Part shown: in pieces, positions 7,350 to 14,186 of the stretch | Layout of the letters: each line of letters begins with the position of its first letter | How positions within the stretch are numbered: position 1 is the first letter of the stretch | NCBI GenBank assembly: GCA_018712465.1 | Contig: DVGY01000151.1 | Coordinates: 1 to 18,558, forward strand | Source of the DNA: Candidatus Egerieicola pullicola | GTDB taxonomy: Bacteria > Bacillota > Clostridia > Oscillospirales > Ruminococcaceae | Direction: 5' to 3' | Length of the DNA stretch: 18,558 nt | The notes under the pieces: model-generated | What the model saw: the letters and a program-made list of their open reading frames with translations, nothing else | Databases searched by the model: none | Told to the model about the DNA's origin: nothing | Translations under genes and position numbers: made by a program

Positions 7350-7921
7350 TTTCCCAAATTTTACAAGCCATCCGTTCCCTGCCCCAAGATCATCCAGCGG
7401 TAGTGGCCATCGACGGTCGCTGCGCTTCAGGAAAAACCACCTTGGCGGCACGGCTGAAACAGGAGCTCCACTGCCCGGTGTTTCCCTTGGACGACTTTTT
7501 TCTCCGTCCAGAACAGCGGACCCCTCAGCGGTTGGCTCAACCCGGCGGAAATGTAGACTACGAACGGTTTGCCCAGGAGGTGCTGCTTCCCTGGCGGGAA
7601 GGGAAACCCTTTTTCTACCGCCCCTATAACTGCCACACCCAGGCTTTTGACCCAGCGGTATGGGTATCACCTGGAACGCTGGCCATTGCGGAGGGATCTT
7701 ACAGCTGCCATCCTGCTTTCTGGGAACAGGCAGATCTTCACCTGTTCTTAACGGTAGACCCCACCGTACAGCAGCAGCGAATTTTAGCCCGAAACGGACC
7801 GGAAGGATGGAAGGTGTTTCAATCGAAATGGATTCCTTTGGAAGAACGGTATTTTACCGCTTTCTCCATTCCCCAACGCTGTGAGCTCTGTTTTGACACC
7901 ACCAATTTTTCTTTTAAATAA
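7346..7921 (+). CDS. Uridine-kinase-like P-loop kinase
   Basis: A 191-residue small-molecule kinase of the uridine kinase/phosphoribulokinase P-loop group. The Walker A motif is DGRCASGKTT (about residues 24-33). The second acidic motif FPLDDFFLRP (about 46-55) places an Asp pair where the group has its catalytic base, and GNVDYERF and YRPYNCHTQAF correspond to substrate-site regions of this group. LAIAEGSYSCHP and the later LFLTVDPTVQQQRILARN resemble the Walker B-like strand and the lid. Family members phosphorylate nucleosides, pantothenate or nicotinamide riboside. The 4-bp overlap with the ECF S component points to a vitamin or nucleoside that is imported and then trapped by phosphorylation. 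It is shorter than pantothenate kinase CoaA (about 310 residues). Automated annotation would probably say uridine kinase; the true substrate is open. Confidence 0.85.
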   Translation: MISQILQAIRSLPQDHPAVVAIDGRCASGKTTLAARLKQELHCPVFPLDDFFLRPEQRTPQRLAQPGGNVDYERFAQEVLLPWREGKPFFYRPYNCHTQAFDPAVWVSPGTLAIAEGSYSCHPAFWEQADLHLFLTVDPTVQQQRILARNGPEGWKVFQSKWIPLEERYFTAFSIPQRCELCFDTTNFSFK

Positions 7922-7936
7922 CTCTTTTCTTCCATG

Positions 7937-7981
7937 AAAAAGCCGAAGGCTGGATTGTTCCCGCCCTCGGCTTTCTTTCTT
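7937..7981. terminator. Bidirectional terminator between the kinase and GH13 genes
   Basis: The stem AAAGCCGAAGGC (7939-7950) pairs with GCCCTCGGCTTT (7963-7974) with one mismatch around a 12-base loop. It is followed by T-rich sequence on the plus strand and TTTTTC on the minus strand, so it serves both converging genes. Confidence 0.85.
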
Positions 7982-7994
7982 ATTTGTGATTCAC

Positions 7995-9308
7995 TTACCG
8001 CTCCATCAGCCAGTATTGGACACTTTGAGCAGGCAGCAGAGTGCCGCCGCCAAAATCAATGGTGTCGCCGGTAATCAGTTCCTTAGCCAGGCCGCACTGG
8101 GCGTCAAAGTGGGCGATATAATCCTGATCGTCCATGTTCACCGCCACCAAAATCCGCTGGCTGTCTACCTTCCGTTCAAAGATCATCTGCTTGTTGGTGA
8201 GCAACACATTGTAGCGGAAGCTGCCATCACAAAGGGCAGGATTTTCCTTGTGGATCTGAGCCAGCTTGGCGATAAATTCCGTCAGTTCGTTTTCCACCGG
8301 TTCCTCAAAGCAGGGACGCAGATCGTCGTCTCCCTTGGCTTTCTCTCCCAAAGCTCCCCACTCGCTGCCGTAATACAGGCAAGGGATGCCGGGCATACCA
8401 AACATTACCCCGTACAGCAGCGGCAGATGCTTGGGATTTTGCAGAATGGAAGCCACCCGGGTGACATCATGGTTATCTGCAAAACACATCAAATGCTTGC
8501 CCCGGTACAGGCACCAGGGTTCGCTGCCAAACTGCCGGTTCAGGGAATGGGCAATTTCAAACAGGTTTGCAGAATTGAAGGAGGAATAAAGGCCCTTATA
8601 ACATTCATAGTTGGTGACGCTGTGCAGCATGGAATCGTTCATCAGCCGGTTGTAATCTCCATGCAGCATCTCCCCTACCAGGAAGAAGTCCGGTTTCAGA
8701 GAATCGGTGAACTGACGCAGGCTGCGGACAAAGTTTTCATCCAAAGAATAGGCCACATCCAGCCGCAGGCCGTCAATGTCAAATTCCTCCACCCAGCGGC
8801 GGATACAGTCAAAGATATGACCGGTGACAGCAGGATTTTGCAGGTTCAGCTTCACCAGCTCATAGTGGCCTTCCCAGCCTTCGTACCAAAGGCCGTCGTT
8901 ATAGCCGTTGTTGCCGTCAAAGTTGATATAAAACCAATCTTTATAAGGGCTTTCCCACCGACGGCGGAGTACATCCTGGAAGGCCCAGAAGCCCCGTCCC
9001 ACATGGTTAAACACTCCATCCAGCACTACCTTTAATCCGGCGTCATGAATGGCCTGGCAAACCTGCGCAAAATCTTCGTTGGTGCCCAACCGTCCGTCGA
9101 TTTTCCGGAAATCCCGGGTGTCGTAGCCGTGACGGTCAGAATCAAACACCGGATTAAAAAAGATGCAATCCGCTCCGGTCTTTTGAATATGGTCAATCCA
9201 GGAAATTACCTTCTGGATCCGATTTACGGTTTGTCCGTCATTTTCCTTCGGAGCCCCGCAAAAGCCCAGAGGATAGATCTGATAAAACACTGCGTTGTAT
9301 GCCCACAT
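7995..9308 (-). CDS. GH13 alpha-amylase-family glycoside hydrolase (neopullulanase/cyclomaltodextrinase-like)
   Basis: A 437-residue (beta/alpha)8-barrel enzyme acting on alpha-glucans. The four GH13 conserved regions are present: DGVFNHVG (97-104), GLRLDVA with nucleophile Asp184, FLVGEMLHGD with acid/base Glu213, and FADNHDVTR with the transition-state Asp281. The C-terminal region (about 370-437) is a short beta domain. There is no signal peptide and no carbohydrate-binding module, so a cytoplasmic role in breaking down imported maltodextrins or stored glycogen is likely. The N-terminal WAYNAVFYQIYPLGFCGAP and the compact length fit the intracellular neopullulanase/maltodextrinase-like subgroup, but exact specificity cannot be read. 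The start is ATG at 9306-9308 with AAAGGAG 7 bases upstream. It is a single-gene unit with its own promoter and terminator and no sugar-transport neighbours. Confidence 0.95.
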   Translation of the reverse strand: MWAYNAVFYQIYPLGFCGAPKENDGQTVNRIQKVISWIDHIQKTGADCIFFNPVFDSDRHGYDTRDFRKIDGRLGTNEDFAQVCQAIHDAGLKVVLDGVFNHVGRGFWAFQDVLRRRWESPYKDWFYINFDGNNGYNDGLWYEGWEGHYELVKLNLQNPAVTGHIFDCIRRWVEEFDIDGLRLDVAYSLDENFVRSLRQFTDSLKPDFFLVGEMLHGDYNRLMNDSMLHSVTNYECYKGLYSSFNSANLFEIAHSLNRQFGSEPWCLYRGKHLMCFADNHDVTRVASILQNPKHLPLLYGVMFGMPGIPCLYYGSEWGALGEKAKGDDDLRPCFEEPVENELTEFIAKLAQIHKENPALCDGSFRYNVLLTNKQMIFERKVDSQRILVAVNMDDQDYIAHFDAQCGLAKELITGDTIDFGGGTLLPAQSVQYWLMER

Positions 9309-9346
9309 AGCTGTTCTCCTTTTGTCTGGATAATTTCAACTATTCT

Positions 9347-9376
9347 ATTATACACAACTATGATTGATTCTGTCAG
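9347..9376 (-). promoter_or_regulatory. Sigma-A promoter of the GH13 gene
   Basis: On the minus strand, a -35 box CTGACA (9371-9376), an 18-base spacer and a perfect -10 box TATAAT (9347-9352), about 38 bases before the start codon. No clear catabolite-response element was seen nearby. Confidence 0.75.
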
Positions 9377-9543
9377 CCATTGAGCAAAAAATTCAGCAGG
9401 ATACCTAAGGTTGACGGCATTTTTTCGTGATTATGACGAATTTTTCCAAATCAATTCTGAACGTTTTATGAAATCAACCCGAAAAACTTTATAATCAAAA
9501 CAACAAGTTTTCGCCTTCCAGCCAAAATCATTCAAAAATAAGC

Positions 9544-9575
9544 AGAAAAGAGCACCCGCTTTTCAGCGAGTGCTC
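9544..9575 (-). terminator. Intrinsic terminator of the tRNA-Glu gene
   Basis: On the minus strand, an 11-bp stem (GAGCACTCGCT with AGCGGGTGCTC, one G-T pair) with a GAAA tetraloop is followed by TTTTC. It starts two bases after the encoded CCA end of the tRNA. Confidence 0.85.
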
Positions 9576-9577
9576 CT

Positions 9578-9652
9578 TGGTACCTCGTACGGGGTTCGAA
9601 CCCGTGCTTCAAGATTGAGAATCTTGCGTGTTAACCACTTCACTAACGAGGC
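9578..9652 (-). tRNA. trnE: tRNA-Glu, anticodon CUC
   Basis: A 75-base cloverleaf on the minus strand. The acceptor stem is GCCTCGT/ACGAGGT, the D arm GTG...CAC and the anticodon stem CAAGA/TCTTG. The loop TTCTCAA gives anticodon CTC (9617-9619), which reads GAG codons. The variable loop AAGC has four bases, the T arm is ACGGG-TTCGAAC-CCCGT, the discriminator is A and CCA is encoded. The first acceptor pair is G1-U72, a wobble. The identity follows from the anticodon. It is a lone tRNA with its own promoter and terminator. Confidence 0.97.
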
Positions 9653-9670
9653 AAATTATCAACGAAAGTC

Positions 9671-9700
9671 ATTTTACCACATCTCCCCTAAGCTTGTCAA
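9671..9700 (-). promoter_or_regulatory. Promoter of the tRNA-Glu gene
   Basis: On the minus strand, a perfect -35 box TTGACA (9695-9700), an 18-base spacer and a -10 box TAAAAT (9671-9676), about 18 bases before the mature 5' end. A second TTGACA lies 12 bases further upstream (9707-9712). Confidence 0.8.
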
Positions 9701-9752
9701 CTGTTTTGTCAAAAAATCCCCCGCCTTACACCTCATTCTTTTCCAAAGCAAA

Positions 9753-9832
9753 AGCGCTCTGCCCTTGCTTAAATCCGCTGACTGCCGCCGGCCGCGCGGA
9801 CAGATTTGCGAAAAAAGCAAAGGCAAAGCGCT
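9753..9832. repeat. Long imperfect hairpin in intergenic DNA
   Basis: An 18-base arm (9753-9770) is the reverse complement of 9815-9832 at 16 of 18 positions. Shorter inner pairings (AAATC with GATTT, CCGC with GCGG) extend the fold toward a G+C-rich apex, making an 80-base stem-loop. The short motif AAGCAAGGGC recurs near 9908, where GCCCTT-AAAGC-AAGGGC forms another small hairpin. The surrounding stretch 9653-9860 has no credible gene. The structure could be a long terminator, an RNA element or the remnant of a mobile repeat. Confidence 0.55.
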
Positions 9833-9861
9833 ATCATTCAAACCAAAAAAAGGGACTCTGC

Positions 9862-10077
9862 TCATCCTCCTTCCAAACGAACCCCATCATTTTTCCATAT
9901 GCCCTTAAAGCAAGGGCTGCGGATGCGCCGCGCAGTTTTCCTCAACGAAAGAAGGGATTCCTTCCTTTCCCCTTGAGAAAATTGATTGGTGGTTTCCTGC
10001 CACACCCCATCCGGCGGCAGCATCCAAAGAGGAGCCAAACCGGGAAAAAGCCACCCAATCACACAAAGCATCGCCAT
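9862..10077 (-). CDS. Doubtful small hydrophobic-N-terminus protein
   Basis: A 71-codon reading frame with ATG at 10075-10077 and AAGGAAGG placed 7 bases upstream, beginning 22 bases after the stop of the secreted-protein gene on the same strand. The first 20 residues (MAMLCVIGWLFPGLAPLWML) are hydrophobic enough to be a signal or membrane segment. The remainder is polar and basic with no recognisable domain. The ribosome binding site and spacing favour a real gene; the unremarkable C-terminal composition and lack of any family argue against it. I recognise no homologue. Confidence 0.25.
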   Translation of the reverse strand: MAMLCVIGWLFPGLAPLWMLPPDGVWQETTNQFSQGERKESLLSLRKTARRIRSPCFKGIWKNDGVRLEGG

Positions 10078-10099
10078 ACCAAAACCTTCCTTTCCGGAC

Positions 10100-10645
10100 C
10101 TACGTTCCATGGATTCCGGCAAAAGCCTGCGCCGCCTGCCCGCCTTGAGACAGAGGGGCGAACTCCACCCGGATCAAAATGCTGACCTTGCTTCCCGCTG
10201 AGCTCACGGCGGGATTGCAGGTCAAAGTGTCAAACAGGCAGTCCAGGTCGCTGCCCTGGGAATTGGGCAACACCGGAATTCGGTAGTAGTACCATCCATC
10301 CTGATACTCCCAAGCAGACTGATTGTAACCGGCAGTCGTTTGATATTCCATCCAATAGGTGGGCTGCCGCACCAGTTCTCCCTGTTCCCAGATCAAATAG
10401 CTGGGATTGCAAAGCTGCAGACGTACCCAGCAGTCAGCAGTGCCTATGTAGCGCAGTTGGGGACGATTTAAAATCCACACCTGTTCCGACAGGGCATGTC
10501 CTCCTTCCACCCCATAAAGAGGATGCCCGGTATATCGTTGCTCTTCCCCCAACAGCGACTGGCACACCGCCGCCAAAATCAGCAGTCCTAACAGCAGGAA
10601 AACAGCGGTCAGCCTCCGCCTCATCCTTGGCCGGTTTTGTCTCAA
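10100..10645 (-). CDS. Secreted or membrane-anchored protein resembling the TasA/camelysin (SipW-substrate) family
   Basis: A 181-residue protein with an Arg-rich N-terminus and a hydrophobic segment (about residues 12-33). An extracellular part follows. Its order resembles TasA/CalY-type proteins: a CWVRLQL strand after an Asn/Gly-containing stretch, then WEYQDGWYYYRIPVLPNSQGSD, then an AGSKVSILIRVEFAPL strand and an Ala/Gln-rich end. Those proteins are exported by the SipW peptidase and form fibres or act as metalloproteases; no sipW is in the window, and the AYFTD-type cleavage region is not evident. The start is TTG at 10643-10645, with AAAGGAGG 7 bases upstream. The ATG at 10624 is preceded by AAGG at zero spacing and is a worse start. 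It is divergent from the sigma-factor operon across 283 bases. The family link is a pattern judgement, not a confirmed match. Confidence 0.65.
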   Translation of the reverse strand: MRQNRPRMRRRLTAVFLLLGLLILAAVCQSLLGEEQRYTGHPLYGVEGGHALSEQVWILNRPQLRYIGTADCWVRLQLCNPSYLIWEQGELVRQPTYWMEYQTTAGYNQSAWEYQDGWYYYRIPVLPNSQGSDLDCLFDTLTCNPAVSSAGSKVSILIRVEFAPLSQGGQAAQAFAGIHGT

Positions 10646-10928
10646 GCCTGTCCCTCCTTTGGGTGTTGCCTACGGCCTGCCTGTGCTCTATATATATGCG
10701 CGGGTGAAAGGGTTTAGAACTGCAAAATCCATGGGGCCATGTCTCCTGCGTTATGCTGAAAATTCTAGCCGGCAGCCGTCCTGAAATTTTTATGATGCGC
10801 TCTGTCTCCTTTTTAGAGTAAAATGGATTGTAATAAGCGAAGGGCCTTTTCTGCATCGGATCTGTCCGGCAGTACAAATTAGAAAATCGAAAAACTTTAT
10901 TCCCATAAAAATTTAGGAGGGGACCACT

Positions 10929-12179
10929 ATGACCAGAGACGAAATCCGACGGGCTTTTCGTCAGGCCCAACAGGAACAATTTGCCGCTGTGCCACAACAG
11001 CCGAAGATAGACGTTTCCCCAAAATTTCAACGAAAAATGGAGCGGCTGCTGCAAAGAGCTCCCCGCCGCCGAATTTCCAAAAAGCAGCGGATTGTTGGAA
11101 TCTTGCTGGCAGCAGTGCTGCTGGTGTTAGGGGGCTGCACCGTATATCAAATCGCCTTCACCAACGGCGCTTACATTAAATATACCGGCGCCTACACCAA
11201 TTACGACACTAACCAGCTAGAATACCATTATCTGATAGCGGGATACCGAGGGGAGCAAAGCTATGTGCCCCACTATCAATTTCCGGATCCTCAGGGCTTT
11301 ATCCATCTCTACGATGGAAGTTATGAACCCAGTATCCAAACGAGCCACTACGACCAATGGTACAACGCCGATACCGGCGAGGTGCTGAATCTCACCCAGG
11401 AATTGATGTACCCCGCCCTGCGCCTGGAAGTCCCTATCCAGCTGGAATCCACCGACCTAGATGGGGTTACGGTGTACTACGGCTGCGGAGAGGAAAAAGC
11501 CTATGCTTTTTGGCTGTACGAAAATTCGGCAATCAAACTGGAATATTGGGGCAGCGTCTCGGAAGAACAGCTTTTAAGCTGGATCCAACAAATGGACTAC
11601 ACCTCCCACTCTGTGGAAATGGATTTTGACCGAGACTTTGATTTCTGCTGCTACATGAACTACGACTACAACTGGGATGTCTATCCCCCCATTCCTCTGG
11701 AACTGAAATATTGGTACCGGCTGTGGGATGAAGTATACGATAACATCGACCAATCTGCCACTGGACGGGCCACCAGCCGAGGCGAAGAGGCCAACTACCA
11801 TTTTGAAACCCTCCCGGAAGGATTTACCTTGACCGCAGACAAAGCAAAAATATCCTCTGACGATGCTGACAGCGGCGGATTCTGCCTTGGCTGGTCCAAC
11901 GACTACACCAATAGCACCGGGGACCGCATCCGACTGCAACAAGTGATTCTTTCCTACCTTCCCAATGGCAACGGGCACTACACTTTCGCCATCCCCAGCA
12001 CCCATCCCATGGAGGAAATCAAGGTTTTGGACATGGACGGGCTGTACGGTAAGGAAGAAGGTTACAGCCGCTTGGTTTGGCGCTATGGCGGAAGGATGAT
12101 GGAGATCCTTTACTATGGCGACATCTCCCAACAAGAAATCATCGCCCTGGCCGAAACCGTGGACTATTCCCAGGAATGA
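10929..12179 (+). CDS. Single-pass membrane protein with DUF4367-like repeats, candidate sigma-factor regulator (paralogue 1)
   Basis: A 416-residue protein. A cytoplasmic, amphipathic N-terminus (about 1-54, MTRDEIRRAFRQAQQEQF then a basic RRRISKKQR stretch) precedes one transmembrane helix (about 55-73). The large extracellular part carries two similar segments, about 178-224 and 369-415. Each has a Y-G...W-L/R...YWG/YYG-[VD]-S-x-x-[EQ] pattern ending in MDY or VDY, resembling the DUF4367 domain found on anti-sigma-type proteins of Clostridia. A Cys in LGGC at residue 70 looks like a lipobox but is too far from the N-terminus for a normal lipoprotein. The start is ATG at 10929 with AGGAGGGG 6 bases upstream. 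The sigma-factor gene follows after 33 bases and a paralogue follows that. The probable role is to hold the sigma factor until an envelope signal arrives; this is inferred from gene order and topology. Confidence 0.85.
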   Translation: MTRDEIRRAFRQAQQEQFAAVPQQPKIDVSPKFQRKMERLLQRAPRRRISKKQRIVGILLAAVLLVLGGCTVYQIAFTNGAYIKYTGAYTNYDTNQLEYHYLIAGYRGEQSYVPHYQFPDPQGFIHLYDGSYEPSIQTSHYDQWYNADTGEVLNLTQELMYPALRLEVPIQLESTDLDGVTVYYGCGEEKAYAFWLYENSAIKLEYWGSVSEEQLLSWIQQMDYTSHSVEMDFDRDFDFCCYMNYDYNWDVYPPIPLELKYWYRLWDEVYDNIDQSATGRATSRGEEANYHFETLPEGFTLTADKAKISSDDADSGGFCLGWSNDYTNSTGDRIRLQQVILSYLPNGNGHYTFAIPSTHPMEEIKVLDMDGLYGKEEGYSRLVWRYGGRMMEILYYGDISQQEIIALAETVDYSQE

Positions 12180-12212
12180 GTGAAACACCGGGAAATTCAA
12201 AGGAGTTACCTT

Positions 12213-12764
12213 ATGCTATCAATTTTACTTTCTCTCAAAGGCCGCCCCGACCGGCAGCGGCGGCTGGCCCAGCTATATGAAGCCTATGGCAGGCAGATGC
12301 TCTATCTGGCCCGCTCCATCCTCCATCACCCAGAAGAGGCGGAGGATGCAGTCCAAGACGCCTTTGTTCAGGCGGGCCGGTACATGGACGTGCTGGAAAA
12401 GCTGGACGACCCTCAGGACCAGCGCAACTACCTTTTAAAAATCACCCAAAACGCTTCCTTAAAACGGCTGAAAAAGCACCGTCAGGAAAGCTGTATGGAA
12501 CAACTGCCGGAACAACCGGAATGCTGTTCCGATGAACAGTTTCTGGATCAGCTCTGCTTACAGTGGGAATACCAGACCCTGCTGGAAGGGCTGAAGCAGT
12601 TGGAACAGCCTTATCGGGAGGTGCTGTACTACCGGTTCGGCATGGAGCTCACCCCCACCGAAATTGCCAACCTGCTGGAGCGGAAGCTCCCCACGGTGAA
12701 AAAGCAGATCACCCGAGGCAAGCAAAAACTATTAGACTGGGCCAAAGCCAATCAAATGAAATAA
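12213..12764 (+). CDS. ECF-type RNA polymerase sigma factor
   Basis: A 183-residue sigma-70 family factor with only regions 2 and 4. Region 2 (about residues 17-60) contains LYEAYGRQMLYLARSIL and the acidic EEAEDAVQDAF, which contacts core polymerase. Region 4 (about 128-175) contains LEQPYREVLYYRFG, then the helix-turn-helix LTPTEIANLLERKLPTVKKQ and RGKQKL. It would direct RNA polymerase to a small set of stress or envelope promoters. I chose the ATG at 12213 because AAAGGAG lies 7 bases upstream; an earlier in-frame GTG at 12180 would place its start over the upstream stop. It is the middle gene of a three-gene operon, 33 bases after one membrane paralogue and 12 bases before the other, with both flanking proteins as candidate anti-sigma factors. 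Confidence 0.93.
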   Translation: MLSILLSLKGRPDRQRRLAQLYEAYGRQMLYLARSILHHPEEAEDAVQDAFVQAGRYMDVLEKLDDPQDQRNYLLKITQNASLKRLKKHRQESCMEQLPEQPECCSDEQFLDQLCLQWEYQTLLEGLKQLEQPYREVLYYRFGMELTPTEIANLLERKLPTVKKQITRGKQKLLDWAKANQMK

Positions 12765-12776
12765 GAGGGAGAAATT

Positions 12777-14060
12777 ATGACCAGAGAAGAACTTCGCCGG
12801 GCCTTTCGTCAAGCCCAGCAGGAAGAATTTTCCGCGATACCGGAGCAGCCCATGCTTTCCCCTTCGTCCGGATTGGAAAAGAGAATCGCGCGGAAATTGG
12901 GACTGGCTCCCCGCCGCATTTCCAGAAGGATGCGGGCAGTGGTGCTGCTGTTGGTGGCAGTGCTGCTGGTGATGGGATCCTGCACGGTATACCAAGCTGT
13001 CACCAATGGGGCTTACATTAAATTCACCGGCATCTACACCGATTATCAAACCGATCTGCCGGAATATCATTATCGCGTGCGGGGATACTATGAGGAAGCA
13101 TCTCCAGTTCCCCATTACCAATTCCCCGAACCGGAAGGATTCATCCATCTCTACGATGGTTCCTTAGAGCCGGAACTATCTCTGGAACACTTCGACCAAT
13201 GGTATAATCCGGATACCGGAGATATCCTCAACTTCACCCAGCAGGGGTCGTATCTCAGCCTGCTGCTAGAAACTCCCTTTGAGTTGAAATCCATCGAGCA
13301 GAACGGTGTTACCATTTTTTATGGTTCTTCCGGCGAAAAAGGATATGCTTTTTGGCTCAACGGCGGTTCCGCCTTTACCATTGAATATTGGGGCAATGTG
13401 TCAGAAGACCAGCTTTTGGAATGGGTGGACGGCATGAAATACACCCCCTATTCCCGAGAATTGGATTTAAACACAGTTTCTTCGGACTATTATTGCTATT
13501 TAGATGACTATTACGACCCAAATCAAAATGATATGGTGTCCATTGGAAAACGATTTTATTATCACCTTTGGGACGAAATATACGATTTGATGGAAGAAGA
13601 AGAAACTGGAAGACAGGAAAACATCGACTACAATTTTGCCTCACCACCGGAAGGGTTTACCTTAATGAAAACGGAAAACAACGAATACATCGGGAAATTA
13701 GAGAGTGGACATTTTGCCAGCAACGGCGCCACCTACACCTACGAAGACGCAGAAGGAGTTCAGTTGATTTTGGATCAAGGCATTCTTTGCCCTTTGCCGG
13801 ACCAAAACGGTAGTTTTTGGTATGGAATCACCAGCAGCCAGCCTATGGAAAACGTGGAGGTTGCCGACATGGAAGGATTGTATTCCCAAGAGGATAGATA
13901 TAGTCAGCTTTACTGGCGTTACGGCGGACGGTTGATGTGGATCTATTACTACGGCGACATCTCCAAAGAAGACCTGATTGCCATGGCCGAAACCGTGGAC
14001 TACGAAAACGGAATTCCCGCACTCCCTGCCCCGGAAGAAGAATCCGGCTCCGCCACCTGA
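12777..14060 (+). CDS. Single-pass membrane protein with DUF4367-like repeats, candidate sigma-factor regulator (paralogue 2)
   Basis: A 427-residue paralogue of the protein encoded at 10929. It has the same plan: an N-terminal cytoplasmic helix (MTREELRRAFRQAQQEEF, 15 of the first 18 residues identical to paralogue 1), a basic stretch, a transmembrane helix (about 54-72) ending in MGSC, and an extracellular part with two DUF4367-like segments. NGAYIK, HYQFP, GFIHLYDGS and the C-terminal WRYGGR and YYGDIS blocks are shared, while the middle (about residues 230-340) diverges strongly. The C-terminus adds a short Pro/Glu-rich tail. The start is ATG at 12777 with GAGGGAG 5 bases upstream, 12 bases after the sigma-factor stop. 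Strong conservation of the cytoplasmic N-terminus with diverged extracellular loops suggests that both proteins bind one sigma factor but sense different things. Function is inferred. Confidence 0.85.
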   Translation: MTREELRRAFRQAQQEEFSAIPEQPMLSPSSGLEKRIARKLGLAPRRISRRMRAVVLLLVAVLLVMGSCTVYQAVTNGAYIKFTGIYTDYQTDLPEYHYRVRGYYEEASPVPHYQFPEPEGFIHLYDGSLEPELSLEHFDQWYNPDTGDILNFTQQGSYLSLLLETPFELKSIEQNGVTIFYGSSGEKGYAFWLNGGSAFTIEYWGNVSEDQLLEWVDGMKYTPYSRELDLNTVSSDYYCYLDDYYDPNQNDMVSIGKRFYYHLWDEIYDLMEEEETGRQENIDYNFASPPEGFTLMKTENNEYIGKLESGHFASNGATYTYEDAEGVQLILDQGILCPLPDQNGSFWYGITSSQPMENVEVADMEGLYSQEDRYSQLYWRYGGRLMWIYYYGDISKEDLIAMAETVDYENGIPALPAPEEESGSAT

Positions 14061-14125
14061 CACACTGCTTCTCACCTTTTATGCGGTGTATGCCCTGTTT
14101 CCTCCTAAATCAGTGGGCGGAAGCC

Positions 14126-14177
14126 AAAAAGAAAAGAGCTAAGAAACTCCTATTTGGAATCTCTTGGCTCTTTTTTA
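14126..14177. terminator. Bidirectional terminator between the sigma operon and the thi operon
   Basis: The stem AAAAGAGCTAAGA (14132-14144) pairs with TCTTGGCTCTTTT (14162-14174) with one G-T pair, and an inner CTCC/GGA pairing tightens the loop. T-rich sequence follows on both strands. It lies 10 bases past the tenI stop codon on the minus strand. Confidence 0.9.
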
Positions 14178-14186
14178 CGTTTTGTA

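Noticed and set aside
7986..9035. Plus-strand open frame (349 codons) antisense to the GH13 gene
   Set aside because: The minus-strand gene has all four GH13 regions; this frame has no recognisable protein family and covers the terminator and the stop of the real gene.
9490..9540. TATAAT near 9491-9496 as a plus-strand promoter
   Set aside because: No acceptable -35 box lies 16-18 bases upstream, and no plus-strand gene follows before 10929.
9628..10185. Plus-strand open frame of 185 codons across the tRNA-Glu gene
   Set aside because: It begins inside the tRNA, crosses the hairpin and the secreted-protein gene, is rich in Lys/Pro/Ser without a domain, and has no ribosome binding site.
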